64,000 nt of DNA, taken from assembly GCA_947165255.1 (NCBI GenBank), contig CAMUZR010000001.1, positions 1-64,000 of the forward strand. Direction: 5' to 3'. Below the pieces are notes generated by a model. That model ran no database searches. It saw only the letters and a program-made list of their open reading frames with translations, and was not told the DNA's origin. Of this stretch, positions 24,249-34,400 are shown one piece after another. The translations under genes were made by a program, and so were the position numbers. The stretch is from an uncultured Bacteroidales bacterium. GTDB taxonomy: Bacteria; Bacteroidota; Bacteroidia; Bacteroidales; P3. Within the stretch, counting starts at the first letter, position 1. Each line of letters starts with the position of its first letter.

Positions 24249-26456
24249 ATGATACAGACAGTTGTCAAACGTGACGGCCGCATCGTCGGCTTCAACAGAG
24301 AGAAAATCGCCCAGGCCATTCGCAAGGCTATGCTCACCACTGAGAAAGGGGAGGATGAGTCCCTTATATACCAGATTGTCGACCGCATAGAACTGAAAGG
24401 CCCAGAGCAGGCCACGGTGGAGGAGATACAGGATATGGTGGAGATGCAGCTGATGCAGTCTTCGCGTAAAGAGGTGGCCAAGAAGTATATCGCTTATCGC
24501 GACAAGCGCTCTATTGCCCGCAAGGCCAAGACCCGCGAGATATTTCTCGAAATTCTTGAGGCTAAAAATAATGACGTTACCCGCGAGAATGCCAATATGA
24601 ATACCGACACGCCGGCCGGTATGATGATGAAGTTTGCTAGCGAGACTACGAAGCCCTTTGTCGACGACTATCTGCTTTCGGAACGTTCCAAGTGGGCTGT
24701 GAAGCATAACTATCTGCATGTGCACGACAAGGATTACTATCCTACGAAGTCGCTCACCTGTGTGCAGCACCCGCTGGACCGCATATTGAATGACGGTTTT
24801 GCCGCAGGGCACAGCGAGTCGCGCCCGGCCAAACGCATCGAGACCGCCTCGGTAATGGCCTGCATCTCGCTGGAGACGGTGCAGAACGAGATGCACGGCG
24901 GGCAGGCTATTCCGGCTTTTGATTTTTATCTGGCTCCCTTTATCCGCAAGACCTATATTGAAGAGGTGAAACACTTGGAGGAGATTACCGGTTCCGACCT
25001 ATCGAGGCTGTATGACCATCCTTTTGACGACTATTTGGAGATGCCTTTGGAAGGGCTGGCGGGCGACGAGCGGCTGCTGCAACATGCAGTCAATATGACC
25101 GTGCGCCGCACCCACCAGGCCATGGAGGCTTTTATCCATAATATGAATACTATCCATTCCCGCGGAGGTAACCAGGTGGTTTTTTCGTCGATAAACTATG
25201 GCACCGACACTTCGGCCGAGGGCCGTTGTGTGATTCGCGAATTGCTCAAGTCGACCTATGAAGGGGTGGGCTCTGGTGCCACGGCTATCTTCCCAATTCA
25301 GATATGGAAGAAGAAGCGAGGCGTAAGCTACCTGCCGGAGGATCGCAATTACGACCTCTACCAGTATGCCTGCAAGGTGGCCGCCCGTCGTTTCTTCCCA
25401 AACTTTGTCAATCTGGACGCTACGTTTAACCAGCACGAGAAATGGCGCGCAGACGACCCGGAACGTTACCGCTACGAGTTGGCCACTATGGGATGCCGTA
25501 CACGCGTGTTTGAAGACCGCTATGGCGAGAAAACGTCTATCGGCCGTGGCAATCTTTCGTTCTCTACGATTAATATTGTGCGTCTCGCCCTCGAAGTGCG
25601 TGAGATTGAGGACAAGAATGCCCGTATAGAGGCTTTCTTTGCAAAACTGGACGAGTTGCTCGACATTACGGCGGAGCAGCTGCTGGACCGCTATAATTTC
25701 CAGAAGACGGCTCTTGCCAAGCAGTTCCCCCTGCTTATGTCGAAACTATGGGTGGGATGCGAGAATCTGCACCCGAACGATACTATCGAGTCTGTTATCA
25801 ATCACGGCACCTTGGGTATTGGTTTTATAGGCTTGGCCGAATGCCTTATTGCCCTTGTGGGGCACCATCATGGCGAAAGCGAAGAGGCGCAGCAGTTGGG
25901 TCTGCGCATTGTGGGCTATATGCGTGACCGAGCTGTGGAGTTCTCGGAGAAATATCAGCATAACTTCAGTATCTTGGCCACCCCGGCCGAAGGGCTGTCG
26001 GGACGTTTTACGGGTCGCGATAAGAAGGATTTCGGCGTTATTCCGGGGGTTACCGATAAGATTTACTATACCAATTCTAACCACGTTCCGGTTTATTATC
26101 ACTGCTCACCGCGCCATAAGGCAGAGGTTGAGGGTCCATATCACGAACTTACCCGCGGAGGTCATATCTTCTATGTGGAGATTGATGGCGATGCCACGCA
26201 TAACCCTAAGGCCATTGAGAATATCGTAGACCTGATGGATAAATATAACATTGGCTATTGCTCGGTCAACCACAATCGCAATCGCTGTATGGATTGCGGC
26301 TACGAGGATGCCCAGCCTAACTTGGAGAAGTGCCCCCACTGCGGAAGTACCAATATTGACCGGCTGCAACGCATTACGGGTTATCTTGTGGGAACGACTG
26401 ATAGGTGGAATCGCGCTAAACTTGCTGAACTGAATGACCGAATTGTGCACAAATAG
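24249..26456 (+). CDS. nrdD: Anaerobic (class III) ribonucleoside-triphosphate reductase
   Basis: A 735-residue glycyl-radical enzyme making deoxyribonucleotides without oxygen or B12. An N-terminal ATP-cone (VVKRDGRIVGFNREKI) provides allosteric control. The C-terminal zinc site is CMDCG...CPHCG, followed by the radical motif RITGYL with Gly at about residue 711. The ATG at 24249 is chosen because the ATP-cone starts there; an upstream in-frame ATG at 24117 would translate riboswitch-adjacent sequence with no family similarity. It overlaps nrdG by 23 bases. It is preceded by a cobalamin riboswitch. Confidence 0.97.
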   Translation: MIQTVVKRDGRIVGFNREKIAQAIRKAMLTTEKGEDESLIYQIVDRIELKGPEQATVEEIQDMVEMQLMQSSRKEVAKKYIAYRDKRSIARKAKTREIFLEILEAKNNDVTRENANMNTDTPAGMMMKFASETTKPFVDDYLLSERSKWAVKHNYLHVHDKDYYPTKSLTCVQHPLDRILNDGFAAGHSESRPAKRIETASVMACISLETVQNEMHGGQAIPAFDFYLAPFIRKTYIEEVKHLEEITGSDLSRLYDHPFDDYLEMPLEGLAGDERLLQHAVNMTVRRTHQAMEAFIHNMNTIHSRGGNQVVFSSINYGTDTSAEGRCVIRELLKSTYEGVGSGATAIFPIQIWKKKRGVSYLPEDRNYDLYQYACKVAARRFFPNFVNLDATFNQHEKWRADDPERYRYELATMGCRTRVFEDRYGEKTSIGRGNLSFSTINIVRLALEVREIEDKNARIEAFFAKLDELLDITAEQLLDRYNFQKTALAKQFPLLMSKLWVGCENLHPNDTIESVINHGTLGIGFIGLAECLIALVGHHHGESEEAQQLGLRIVGYMRDRAVEFSEKYQHNFSILATPAEGLSGRFTGRDKKDFGVIPGVTDKIYYTNSNHVPVYYHCSPRHKAEVEGPYHELTRGGHIFYVEIDGDATHNPKAIENIVDLMDKYNIGYCSVNHNRNRCMDCGYEDAQPNLEKCPHCGSTNIDRLQRITGYLVGTTDRWNRAKLAELNDRIVHK

Positions 26457-27027
26457 TATCCGCTTGTTGGACATTGTCCACGGGACTTCGGTCGACGGTC
26501 CTGGTCTGCGTACTTCCATTTATGGTGCCGGCTGTACGCACCAGTGCTTGGGATGCCACAACCCCCAGTCGTGGGATCCCGCTGGGGGATTTGCCCGTAG
26601 CATCGAGGCCGTTGCTGAGGAGGTTCTGGAGGAGGATTTGGATGTGACTTTTTCTGGCGGCGATCCGATGTTCCAAGCAGAGGCTTTCACCCTTTTGGCA
26701 CAGGAAATCCATAGACATTCGTCACATTCTATTTGGTGCTATACGGGTTATCGGATTGAGCAGATTGTTTCTCATCCAGTCCGCCGCGCTCTGTTGGAGC
26801 AGGTAGATGTGCTGGTAGACGGTCCTTTTGTTCAAAGCCTTCGAGACCTTTCGTTGCTTTTCCGTGGCAGTTCGAACCAGCGTTTGATTGATGTTCGGGC
26901 CACCCTTATGCAGCATCAGGTGGTTTTATATACCCCAATGGATATTACCTACGAGCACATAGCGCGTCCACGGCAGCGTTGGTTTCAACCCTCGGCTCCA
27001 CAAGTTGCTGCATCGTCAGCACTTTGA
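26434..27027 (+). CDS. nrdG: Anaerobic ribonucleotide reductase activating protein
   Basis: A 197-residue radical SAM activase that installs the glycyl radical in NrdD. The cluster motif is C34-x3-C38-x2-C41 (CTHQCLGC), followed by HNP and the FSGGDPMFQ segment (GGxP-type SAM motif). It starts inside the nrdD 3' end (23-base overlap) and so is translationally coupled. The C-terminus is about 30 residues longer than usual. Confidence 0.95.
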   Translation: MTELCTNSIRLLDIVHGTSVDGPGLRTSIYGAGCTHQCLGCHNPQSWDPAGGFARSIEAVAEEVLEEDLDVTFSGGDPMFQAEAFTLLAQEIHRHSSHSIWCYTGYRIEQIVSHPVRRALLEQVDVLVDGPFVQSLRDLSLLFRGSSNQRLIDVRATLMQHQVVLYTPMDITYEHIARPRQRWFQPSAPQVAASSAL

Positions 27028-27169
27028 TGGGCATCTTTTAAAGCGTTTTGGACTATTTTAGGCGGTGCTTCCTTAAAGTGGGACGTGCTTTTTGCACTAT
27101 GAAATGTTGAAAAGAGAAACTTTTTTTGAAAAAAAAGACATTTTATTATGCCATGTCAGAAAAAAGTTG

Positions 27170-27177
27170 TAATTTTG
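27170..27177 (+). promoter_or_regulatory. -7 promoter element for the yceD-rpmF operon
   Basis: TAATTTTG, 23 bases before the ATG at 27200. Confidence 0.65.
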
Positions 27178-27199
27178 CAAACTCAATTAGAGCGCGAAA

Positions 27200-27742
27200 A
27201 TGAAGGCAAAATACGATACTACTATCCAGTTTAGTGGTTTAAAATCAGGGAAATACGAGTTTGATTATGTCTTGGATGGTAGCTTCTTTGAAGGCTTTGA
27301 AAATGAAGAATTACAAGATGGAAAGGTCGATTTTGCAGTAAATCTGGAGAAAAAAGAGCGCCTGTTGATGATTAATTTTGTCTGGAAAGGCAAGGTGAAG
27401 TCAATATGCGATCGATGCCTTGGGGAGTTGGAAGTTCCCGTAGAAGGAGAGCAGACTCTCTGCGTGAAGTTCAGCGACACAGAAACGAGTGAGGATGAAA
27501 ATGTGGTCTATCTCCCCGAGGATGCCTACCAGATTGATTTGAGCCAGTGGATGTATGAGTTTGTAGCGGTCAGTTTGCCCATGCAGCGAGTCCATCCTGA
27601 AGACGAGTGTGACCCAGAGATGCTCAGATTCATCTCTAATCAAGATGGAAATGAGCCAGACACTGAGGATGAGGAGAGAGGGAACCGCGACGGAGAGACG
27701 GATCCGAGGTGGGACGCACTGAAACAATTAATGGAAAAATAA
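27200..27742 (+). CDS. YceD/DUF177-family protein
   Basis: A 180-residue acidic protein of the DUF177 family linked to 23S rRNA processing or ribosome assembly in other organisms. The signature C70-x2-C73 (CDRCLGELEVPVEG) and the beta-rich N-terminal half match. It directly precedes rpmF (17 bases), the conserved gene order. The C-terminal 35 residues are strongly acidic and low in complexity. Confidence 0.88.
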   Translation: MKAKYDTTIQFSGLKSGKYEFDYVLDGSFFEGFENEELQDGKVDFAVNLEKKERLLMINFVWKGKVKSICDRCLGELEVPVEGEQTLCVKFSDTETSEDENVVYLPEDAYQIDLSQWMYEFVAVSLPMQRVHPEDECDPEMLRFISNQDGNEPDTEDEERGNRDGETDPRWDALKQLMEK

Positions 27743-27759
27743 ACAAAAATAATAGTAAT

Positions 27760-27945
27760 ATGCCACATCCAAAACACAGATTCTCGCAGACTCGCACAGC
27801 GAAGCGCAGAACACACGACGCCCTGGAGAAAGCACAGCTCACCACTTGCAGCAATTGCGGAGCTCCAGTAATGTATCACCACGTATGCCCCGAATGCGGT
27901 TACTACCGCGGTAAACTCGCCATCGAGAAAAACACTGAGGCATAA
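27760..27945 (+). CDS. rpmF: 50S ribosomal protein L32
   Basis: From ATG at 27760 (MPHPKHRFSQTRTAKRRTHD...) this is a 61-residue L32 with the zinc-type pairs CSNCG and CPECG. An upstream in-frame ATG is rejected because the canonical start of the protein is here. In many Bacteroidales the operon continues into plsX-fabH; here a terminator follows at once. Confidence 0.97.
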   Translation: MPHPKHRFSQTRTAKRRTHDALEKAQLTTCSNCGAPVMYHHVCPECGYYRGKLAIEKNTEA

Positions 27946-27967
27946 ACCGATACATTTGGCAAAGACA

Positions 27968-28008
27968 ATACGTGAACTCCCCCAGTGGTAGTTCACGTAT
28001 TTTTTTTG
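27968..28008 (+). terminator. Terminator behind rpmF
   Basis: ATACGTGAACT / AGTTCACGTAT perfect 11-bp stem (27968-27978 with 27990-28000), followed by eight T. Confidence 0.92.
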
Positions 28009-28084
28009 CCTTGTTTCTCCTACTTATGACAACCAGGTTAAGAATGATAAAAACAAAGCAGATTACAAATCTTGATAATAATAA

Positions 28085-28107
28085 GTGTCAGATTGCAAAT
28101 CCGACAC
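28085..28107 (-). terminator. Weak hairpin behind the small leftward membrane protein gene
   Basis: GTGTCAGAT / ATCCGACAC (28085-28093 with 28099-28107, one G-U type mismatch). On the minus strand it is followed by TTATTATTATC, a poor T-run. Confidence 0.4.
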
Positions 28108-28143
28108 AACAAACCACGACTGGAATAACCACCGCGACGGGTA

Positions 28144-28341
28144 TTACTCATTATCGCCATCACCTGGAGTACTATCAATCATTTCTTTGTATTTGCAACG
28201 TCTATGTATGGCAAGTATTATCGTTGGCCAAGCTAAAAATAAGCATACTATATCTACCACCCAGCTGATAATGCTTTTGTTATAGTCTACCATTGCGTTG
28301 TGTTTCTGTATCTTTTCGGGGGTCATTTCTCTTTTATTCAT
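28144..28341 (-). CDS. Small single-span membrane protein, hypothetical
   Basis: A 65-residue ORF (MNKREMTPEKIQKHNAMVDY...) with a charged N-terminus, one hydrophobic segment at about 24-46 (IISWVVDIVCLFLAWPTIILAI), a basic stop-transfer RRCKYK and an acidic tail. The amino-acid pattern looks like a real membrane peptide. No Shine-Dalgarno or TAnnTTTG element is visible. It lies at the left edge of the accessory block; no family is recognised. Confidence 0.5.
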   Translation of the reverse strand: MNKREMTPEKIQKHNAMVDYNKSIISWVVDIVCLFLAWPTIILAIHRRCKYKEMIDSTPGDGDNE

Positions 28342-28407
28342 AAGATGATAGAATTGATTTAGTATTGGTGTTATTTTTTGATGATGAATTTGATATGTGT
28401 TGAGTTA

Positions 28408-30492
28408 TTAGGATAGGATAGTCACTTTCCTGCTCAGCCGAGTAAAGGCCCTGCTGCCTTGCTCTTCTTCCAGCATCTTCTCAAAATCCTCATCCGAAAG
28501 GTCCGCGTCGATGAATGCAACCACCAGTTTCTCGTTCTCGTCGCTCTCCCCGTCGTCGGTCGTCTCCAGCGCCTTCCCGTTCTTCAACGCCTCCGTCCTT
28601 AGCATCACATACGCCTTCAAGCACTCTGGGCATATCTTTATCAGTTTCTTGCAGATGGTCATGTTCGAGTTGCCAATCTGCGTGTTAATCTTCGCCTCCA
28701 GCAGCAGCTGTTTCTTGTCGATGCCCTTCTTGTCGTCCGAGTCGTTGGCAGCCATGATGATTTGGTAGTCCACATCGTACGCCTCGTCAAACCGTCCCAA
28801 CGCATACAATGCCCGTTCCTTGACAAACATGGCCTCCAAGCAGGTCCTTCTGCCTAGCACCAGGTCGGCAAAGCCGATGGCCTCCTCATACCGCTTCCCA
28901 TACAGGCACAGCACCGCATTCAGAAAATCGCACGTCATGTTGCTGTCCTTCAGCAGCTCCACCTCTTCTGTCTCCCCCATCAGGCACTCATCGTCCAGCA
29001 TCACGTCAAACATCTTCTTCGCCAACAATGCCGCGTTGCGGTAGTCGCCCCTGCGGCACTTCTCCACCACATAGGTCAGGCAAGTGCGCACCGCCCCGTC
29101 ATAATCCTTCTTCCTCAAGCAGCCATACACCTTCTGTCCAATCTCAAGCTCGTCTTCAATTAGGGCGGTGTCATTATACGAATTGGCATATGCCTTGATT
29201 TCGGGATTCTGGATGATATGATACGGCTGAATAGGGTCACTCAGTGTCAGACCTTCCAAGCTACGCATACGGCTGATAGCGACATACGCCTGACCAGGTG
29301 CAAACGTACCATGAGAAAGATCGAAATGCATCCTGTCAAAAGTCATCCCCTGCGACTTATGGATAGTAACAGCCCATGCCAACTTCAACGGGTATTGGGT
29401 AAAGGTGCCCACCACCTCTGACTCCATCTTCTTCGTCTCACGGTTATACACCCGCTCATAGCTCTTCCACACAGTCTGCTCCACATTCACCTCTGCGCCG
29501 TTCTCCAATGTCACAGTGATGGTTTCCTCACTCAGATTTGACACCTTGGCAATAGTGCCATTGACACAACTGTGTGAGATGTTCTTACAAAACATAACTT
29601 GAGCTCCCACCTTCAACTTCAACTGCTCCGGCACGATGAAATCCTTCGTTCTAAACTTACCATCCACTTTGCCAGAATAGCAATACTCTTCGGTGTCTAA
29701 TTCTGACAACTTCTCCTCGTTCATATTGTCTGCCATGCGCCGATAAGCTGTCAAGATAACAGAATAGTCTTCCGTGTCCCCATCATAGTCCACTCTTTGG
29801 TTGAGTAGATCCAAATCCTCATTAGTGCTATCCCCATAGCGCAAACGATTCAATATATCAAGAAAATCTCTATCCTTTTGGCGATACACAGTCCTAAACT
29901 CTATCTTGGGCAGATTCATCCGTTTCAGTACATGAGCCTTGTAGAAGTAGGGCTTACCCTTCTCCCACAAATCACCAAGCATATCCTCATCAGCAGCGTT
30001 TGCCACCACAGGCGGCAGTTGAAACAGGTCGCCCACAAACACCACCTGCTTGCCACCAAACGGCATGTGAGTGTGGAAGGCAGTGCTCAGGTACCGATCC
30101 ATTCCGTCCACCATATCGCACCGCACCATCGACACCTCATCCACAATGATAGTGTCAATATGCTTCAGCAAATCACGCTTCTCGTCTGAAATCCTCAATT
30201 CTGTATGGGGACCTATCACCTCAAAGGGGAAACCAAAGAACGAGTGCATCGTCTGCCCACCCACATTGATGGCGGCGATGCCTGTCGGAGCAAGCACCAA
30301 GAAGTTCTTGTCTATCTTCTCCTGAATGGTATTAATAAATGTGGATTTACCCGTGCCCGCCTTACCCGTGATAAACAGCGGGGTGTTGGTGTTAGCAATC
30401 AGGTCAAAAGCCTTCTGCTGGTCGGCATCCATCGTGAATGCCTTCTGCTCAACGACGTTGGTCTCGTCAACTTTGAATTCTGTATTTTTCAT
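28408..30492 (-). CDS. Pif1/RecD-like superfamily 1 helicase with C-terminal helical region
   Basis: From ATG at 30492, 694 residues. Helicase motifs: Walker A GKAGTGKST (43-51), APTGIAAINVGGQTMHSFFGFP (motif Ia, Pif1 type), IIVDEVSM (Walker B), GDLFQLPPV (motif III), FRTVYRQKD (motif IV) and AVTIHKSQGMTFD plus YVAISRMRSLEGL (motifs V/VI). The last 230 residues are helical, Cys- and Leu-rich and resemble TPR-like repeats. It is likely a 5'-3' DNA helicase. An in-frame TTG at 30501 is less likely as start. It follows the AbiGi-like gene and lies in an accessory block. Confidence 0.9.
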   Translation of the reverse strand: MKNTEFKVDETNVVEQKAFTMDADQQKAFDLIANTNTPLFITGKAGTGKSTFINTIQEKIDKNFLVLAPTGIAAINVGGQTMHSFFGFPFEVIGPHTELRISDEKRDLLKHIDTIIVDEVSMVRCDMVDGMDRYLSTAFHTHMPFGGKQVVFVGDLFQLPPVVANAADEDMLGDLWEKGKPYFYKAHVLKRMNLPKIEFRTVYRQKDRDFLDILNRLRYGDSTNEDLDLLNQRVDYDGDTEDYSVILTAYRRMADNMNEEKLSELDTEEYCYSGKVDGKFRTKDFIVPEQLKLKVGAQVMFCKNISHSCVNGTIAKVSNLSEETITVTLENGAEVNVEQTVWKSYERVYNRETKKMESEVVGTFTQYPLKLAWAVTIHKSQGMTFDRMHFDLSHGTFAPGQAYVAISRMRSLEGLTLSDPIQPYHIIQNPEIKAYANSYNDTALIEDELEIGQKVYGCLRKKDYDGAVRTCLTYVVEKCRRGDYRNAALLAKKMFDVMLDDECLMGETEEVELLKDSNMTCDFLNAVLCLYGKRYEEAIGFADLVLGRRTCLEAMFVKERALYALGRFDEAYDVDYQIIMAANDSDDKKGIDKKQLLLEAKINTQIGNSNMTICKKLIKICPECLKAYVMLRTEALKNGKALETTDDGESDENEKLVVAFIDADLSDEDFEKMLEEEQGSRAFTRLSRKVTILS

Positions 30493-30496
30493 TTTT

Positions 30497-30552
30497 GTCA
30501 ACCTTTTTGTGTGTTTCTATCCGTTAATGACAGAAACACACAAAAGGTTAAC
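30497..30552 (-). repeat. Long hairpin between the AbiGi-like gene and the Pif1-like gene
   Basis: AACCTTTTTGTGTGTTTCT (30500-30518) pairs with AGAAACACACAAAAGGTT (30532-30549), a stem of about 18-20 bp with one bulged base. It ends 5 bases before the Pif1-like ATG, so it may hide that gene's start region or mark an RNA processing site. No T-run follows on either strand, so it is not an ordinary terminator. Confidence 0.75.
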
Positions 30553-30566
30553 AGCATTGTCGAATA

Positions 30567-31247
30567 TTATTTCCAAGTTGAGCCCAAATAATGGCGCTCT
30601 TGATTGCTTTGGCCATCCAAGGCACAGAGTAATTGTTTTTTATTCATTTGAGAGATAGTAGATAGTTCCTCTAACGATATTACCTTGAAATTTCTTGTAA
30701 AATGACCAGTATACTCTGTAAGGATACCACCATCTTCGGGTTGTGCATCAATATCTATATCATCAAGTTCTAATATTCCTTGTATATCAGAAATATCACC
30801 ATTGGCCTTTACTACTATAAAGCAATCGTTGAATGTCAAATCCAGCGATTCATGGGGAAGTCGCCATTCACGCAGCCATGAGAAATCGTAACTATTGGGG
30901 TCGTAACAAACGCTCTTCCACCTTAACTGGTTTGGAATAATTTTTATTTCTTCCCGATCAACATAGAAAACAGGTCTTCCTCCTAATTTATATATCACAT
31001 CCTTTTTTACTCCTATACCATAAGGTGCATATAATGGATTTTCAAACTGCTCAAAATAATTGAACATAGGTGCGAGCATGGTTAAAGGCGATTCCGAAAA
31101 ACAGATGTAACCTTTTTTCGTAACATCTTTTATTTTCTTGTCTGAGACAATTATCTTTAGCGTTTCTTTAGCATCTTTACCTTTTGTAAAATGATAGACA
31201 TAATCTGAAAGGTCTTCCCTGAGTTTAATAATATCTTCTTTAGACAT
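30567..31247 (-). CDS. AbiGi-like (abortive infection) protein
   Basis: A 226-residue soluble protein. The N-terminal half has the layout of the AbiGi antitoxin family: YVYHFTKG near residue 17, a short helical stretch, CFSESPL at about 50, YGIGVKKDV at about 75, and RPVFYVDREE at about 90. The C-terminal half ends in acidic residues. No AbiGii-like toxin partner lies beside it; the neighbour is the Pif1-like helicase. Assignment is from memory of the family pattern and is tentative. The gene is AT-rich and has its own promoter element 129-136 bases upstream. Confidence 0.5.
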   Translation of the reverse strand: MSKEDIIKLREDLSDYVYHFTKGKDAKETLKIIVSDKKIKDVTKKGYICFSESPLTMLAPMFNYFEQFENPLYAPYGIGVKKDVIYKLGGRPVFYVDREEIKIIPNQLRWKSVCYDPNSYDFSWLREWRLPHESLDLTFNDCFIVVKANGDISDIQGILELDDIDIDAQPEDGGILTEYTGHFTRNFKVISLEELSTISQMNKKQLLCALDGQSNQERHYLGSTWK

Positions 31248-31339
31248 AATGGTCTTTTTTTAATTGTTCAATATGAAGCTCATCACTATCTCGAGAATTT
31301 GTGAGAACTCAATTATTTCTATTTGCTTTGCTATTTGTA

Positions 31340-31353
31340 TATACTTAAGTATA
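31340..31353. promoter_or_regulatory. Perfect 14-bp palindrome in the leader of the AbiGi-like gene
   Basis: TATACTTAAGTATA, between the promoter element at 31376-31383 and the AbiGi-like start at 31247. It could be a dimeric regulator site. Low specificity. Confidence 0.35.
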
Positions 31354-31375
31354 AGATAAATTGGCAAATCTAATG

Positions 31376-31383
31376 CAAAGATA
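31376..31383 (-). promoter_or_regulatory. -7 promoter element for the AbiGi-like/Pif1-like pair
   Basis: TATCTTTG on the minus strand, in the gap between the CHAT gene stop and the AbiGi-like start. It suggests the pair is transcribed separately from the caspase-CHAT operon. Confidence 0.6.
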
Positions 31384-31428
31384 TAATCTTTTCATCAGAC
31401 CTATCAAATAAAAATGTAGAAAAAAAAA

Positions 31429-34400
31429 CTAATCTAATAAAATAAATGAGGCCCAGTAGTTTGCGTCTTGATATTTTTCTTTCATCGTATGAGTCGCATA
31501 GGTGTATGCTTCATGTTTCGAATAGCCTTTGACCAATTTCTCATAAAACATACCCATGAACTCAGAAGTAGCCTTATCATCAATCTTCCAGAGACTCATT
31601 AAGATAGACCCAGCACCAGCCTTTTTGAAAGCTCGTTGCAAGCCGAATATTCCATCAAACAGGTCATCGCCAAGCCCCGTTTCGCAAGCAGACAATACAA
31701 CAAGGTTAACATTATGTAAATCAAGCTTTGATATCTCATAGGCGGTTAATATCCCATCGTTTCTATCAACACCAAAAGTAGAATCAGTCCATGCTTTTTG
31801 ACCTCCAGACATAATTAATCCAGAATAGAATAGTTCATCTTGAACACTCTTCGTACTCTCACTGTTAGCAAAATAAGGAATGGTTTCTCTTTGACCTCGA
31901 GGAATATAATAGCCGTGAGAAGCAACATGAATAATATCAGCATTAGTGCCATCAAGAGCCTTAAAAAGTGCTTCTGTAGCACCCTTTCCCACATTTGCTG
32001 TAATGCTAATATTGTTCTCTGAGAACAATTCTTTCAGTCGGTTGATTTCATACTGGGTGTTTTTTAGATATGACCAATTGCCTCTTGTATTTAAACTATC
32101 CAATACAGTTTGGGCATTATCGTAGTCAATGTCACCAAAAGAAACTGCGTACGCTGGCTTGTGTTCATTAGATGGGAAAAGAACATTTTTTGTTGAAGAA
32201 ACCCGATACAAATTGAATCTTTGTAAAGCTGTCTGCCCCGTACTATCAGTAAGTAATTCAATATTCATTAGGTTCAATAAACCCATCGGAGAAAAAAAGA
32301 CCCTTTCTTTCCCGTCCATGTATTGCTGAAGTTTGCCCCAAATCTTTGAATATAAAACTTTGCCCTGTTCAATATCATACGATTTAGGTTGATAGCGATA
32401 TACATCCAATAATTCTTCTTCATCAAACAAATCAACAAAAGATGGGGCATGGTTATTGTTGCTCAAAACAATTGCCCCATAATGTGGAATAAGGTCAGCA
32501 TTACTCCAAGCATAACCATTTTTATAATACTTGACAAATTCTATGCAAGCTTCTTCTTTATGAAGCCCCCTCTGAACATCTTTCCAATGAACTCTTAACT
32601 GTTTTCTGTTGGTCTCTGCTAAAATCTGTCGTTCCAATTTCTCGTACTGATGTAAAGTTTGCCACCTTTGAATGTCATCTGTTATATCATAAATACTATC
32701 ACGTAATTGTTCTAATCTATGAATAACTATTGACTGATTTGAATCTCCATCTGTTTGTAAAATATGTGCAGTGTGACTCAACAATAAACCTTTCATTAAT
32801 AGGGCTGCATCATATGCAACACCACAACTGATCTCATCTTTAGGATTCCAAGATGTCCATTCGGGAATATGATACAATGAACTCCCATGACTTGCCATAT
32901 AATTGCTAGACTCAATTACCCCAAGGACAGGCAGTATTTCTATGATTTCTTTCTCCAACCTATTATAAAATAGTGGCAGGTATCGGTGTAAGCCTACAGT
33001 ATCACAAAGGTATGATGATTTTAATACTAAACTTTCAAAATATGCACTCCCATAATGATTCCAAGTAGACTCATCTAATATATTCAACGCCTTTTGATCG
33101 TATTCATAGGACTTTTGTAATTGTCCCAACCTTTGGTAATAATTGGCCCAAGCAGCATAAAGACTTCTCAATAGTTCTGCATACGACTCGTTTCTTTTAA
33201 TAGTTTCTTTATAAGTAGTGATATAATTACCAGCACTAGTCAGATATGATTTTGCCGAATCCTTGTAATCAGTAATACTATCCATTAGCATTGAGTAGGC
33301 CTTCCCAATATCTAACAATAAGCTGGCATTTGATTCTGGTGAGCTTTCCTCGGAAAAATACAACGCTATATCCTTATATTCGAGAATTTTTTCTGGTTGA
33401 TTGCAGAGTTCATATAGAAAATATACTGACCAGTCAGATTTGGTATGTTGCCATCCTAATTTAGCACGAACAATAATTTCTCTAAGTCTTAACGCTGCTG
33501 CCAACTTAAATTGACCCGATTCAAAATAGTTAGAAGCTAACACGTCAATAATATCACAATAATCAAAGTCTTCTTTATAATTAAATAATACTCCGAATGC
33601 TTTGTCGCTATATTCTCTACACAATGCATACTCATGTATCATTGAATAATTCCGTCCAATGCCTGCATTACATGCAGCAATTTTTTGTGATAGTGTATCA
33701 TTTAATGCAAGTAGTGGTTGTAAAATATCTATTGCTTTCTTGTATAGTTCATTTGATTCCTTGTATTGAGCACTTATTGTTTGGGCAAAAGACATTAACT
33801 CGCCAATGTATTCTAACTCATATTCTAAAATCTGTGCCTTGTATTGGCTCGTATCTAAACTACAGACATATTGTCTATTGTTCAAATACCATTTTTCTAT
33901 CTCGCCAATTTTATTTTCTACAAGATGTCCGTTATTATCTAAACTATTAATAATTCGATTTGCTATAAACCAATGACTAATTTTGTTATACTGAATAACC
34001 TGTTCTTTTTCTACTGGTAGCCGTTTTATAACGTCAAGACTGTTTTGTAAGATGTATATTGAATCTGCATATCCACCTACACCCCGACACTCTCCAAGTA
34101 TATAGGCTAACTCAGTCGTATAATATGGTAGCATTTCTGGGAGTTTCTTCTCCATTTTTCTTAGAAAAGTCAAAAGAAATGGTACAGCCTCATCTGTCCT
34201 TTGAATACGCCTAGCCAAGCTAATGGCAACATACCAATGCTCAAAGTATCCTTCTGGGGTTAACCCATAGTCATAGAATTCGTCAATATGTTCATCTAAT
34301 AACAAGCAACATCTTCGTTTCAGCTCATATGATACCGAAAAATCCTCTTGATCAAAATAATAGTCACTCGCATTAGTAAGCAAATTGAACGCATTTACAA

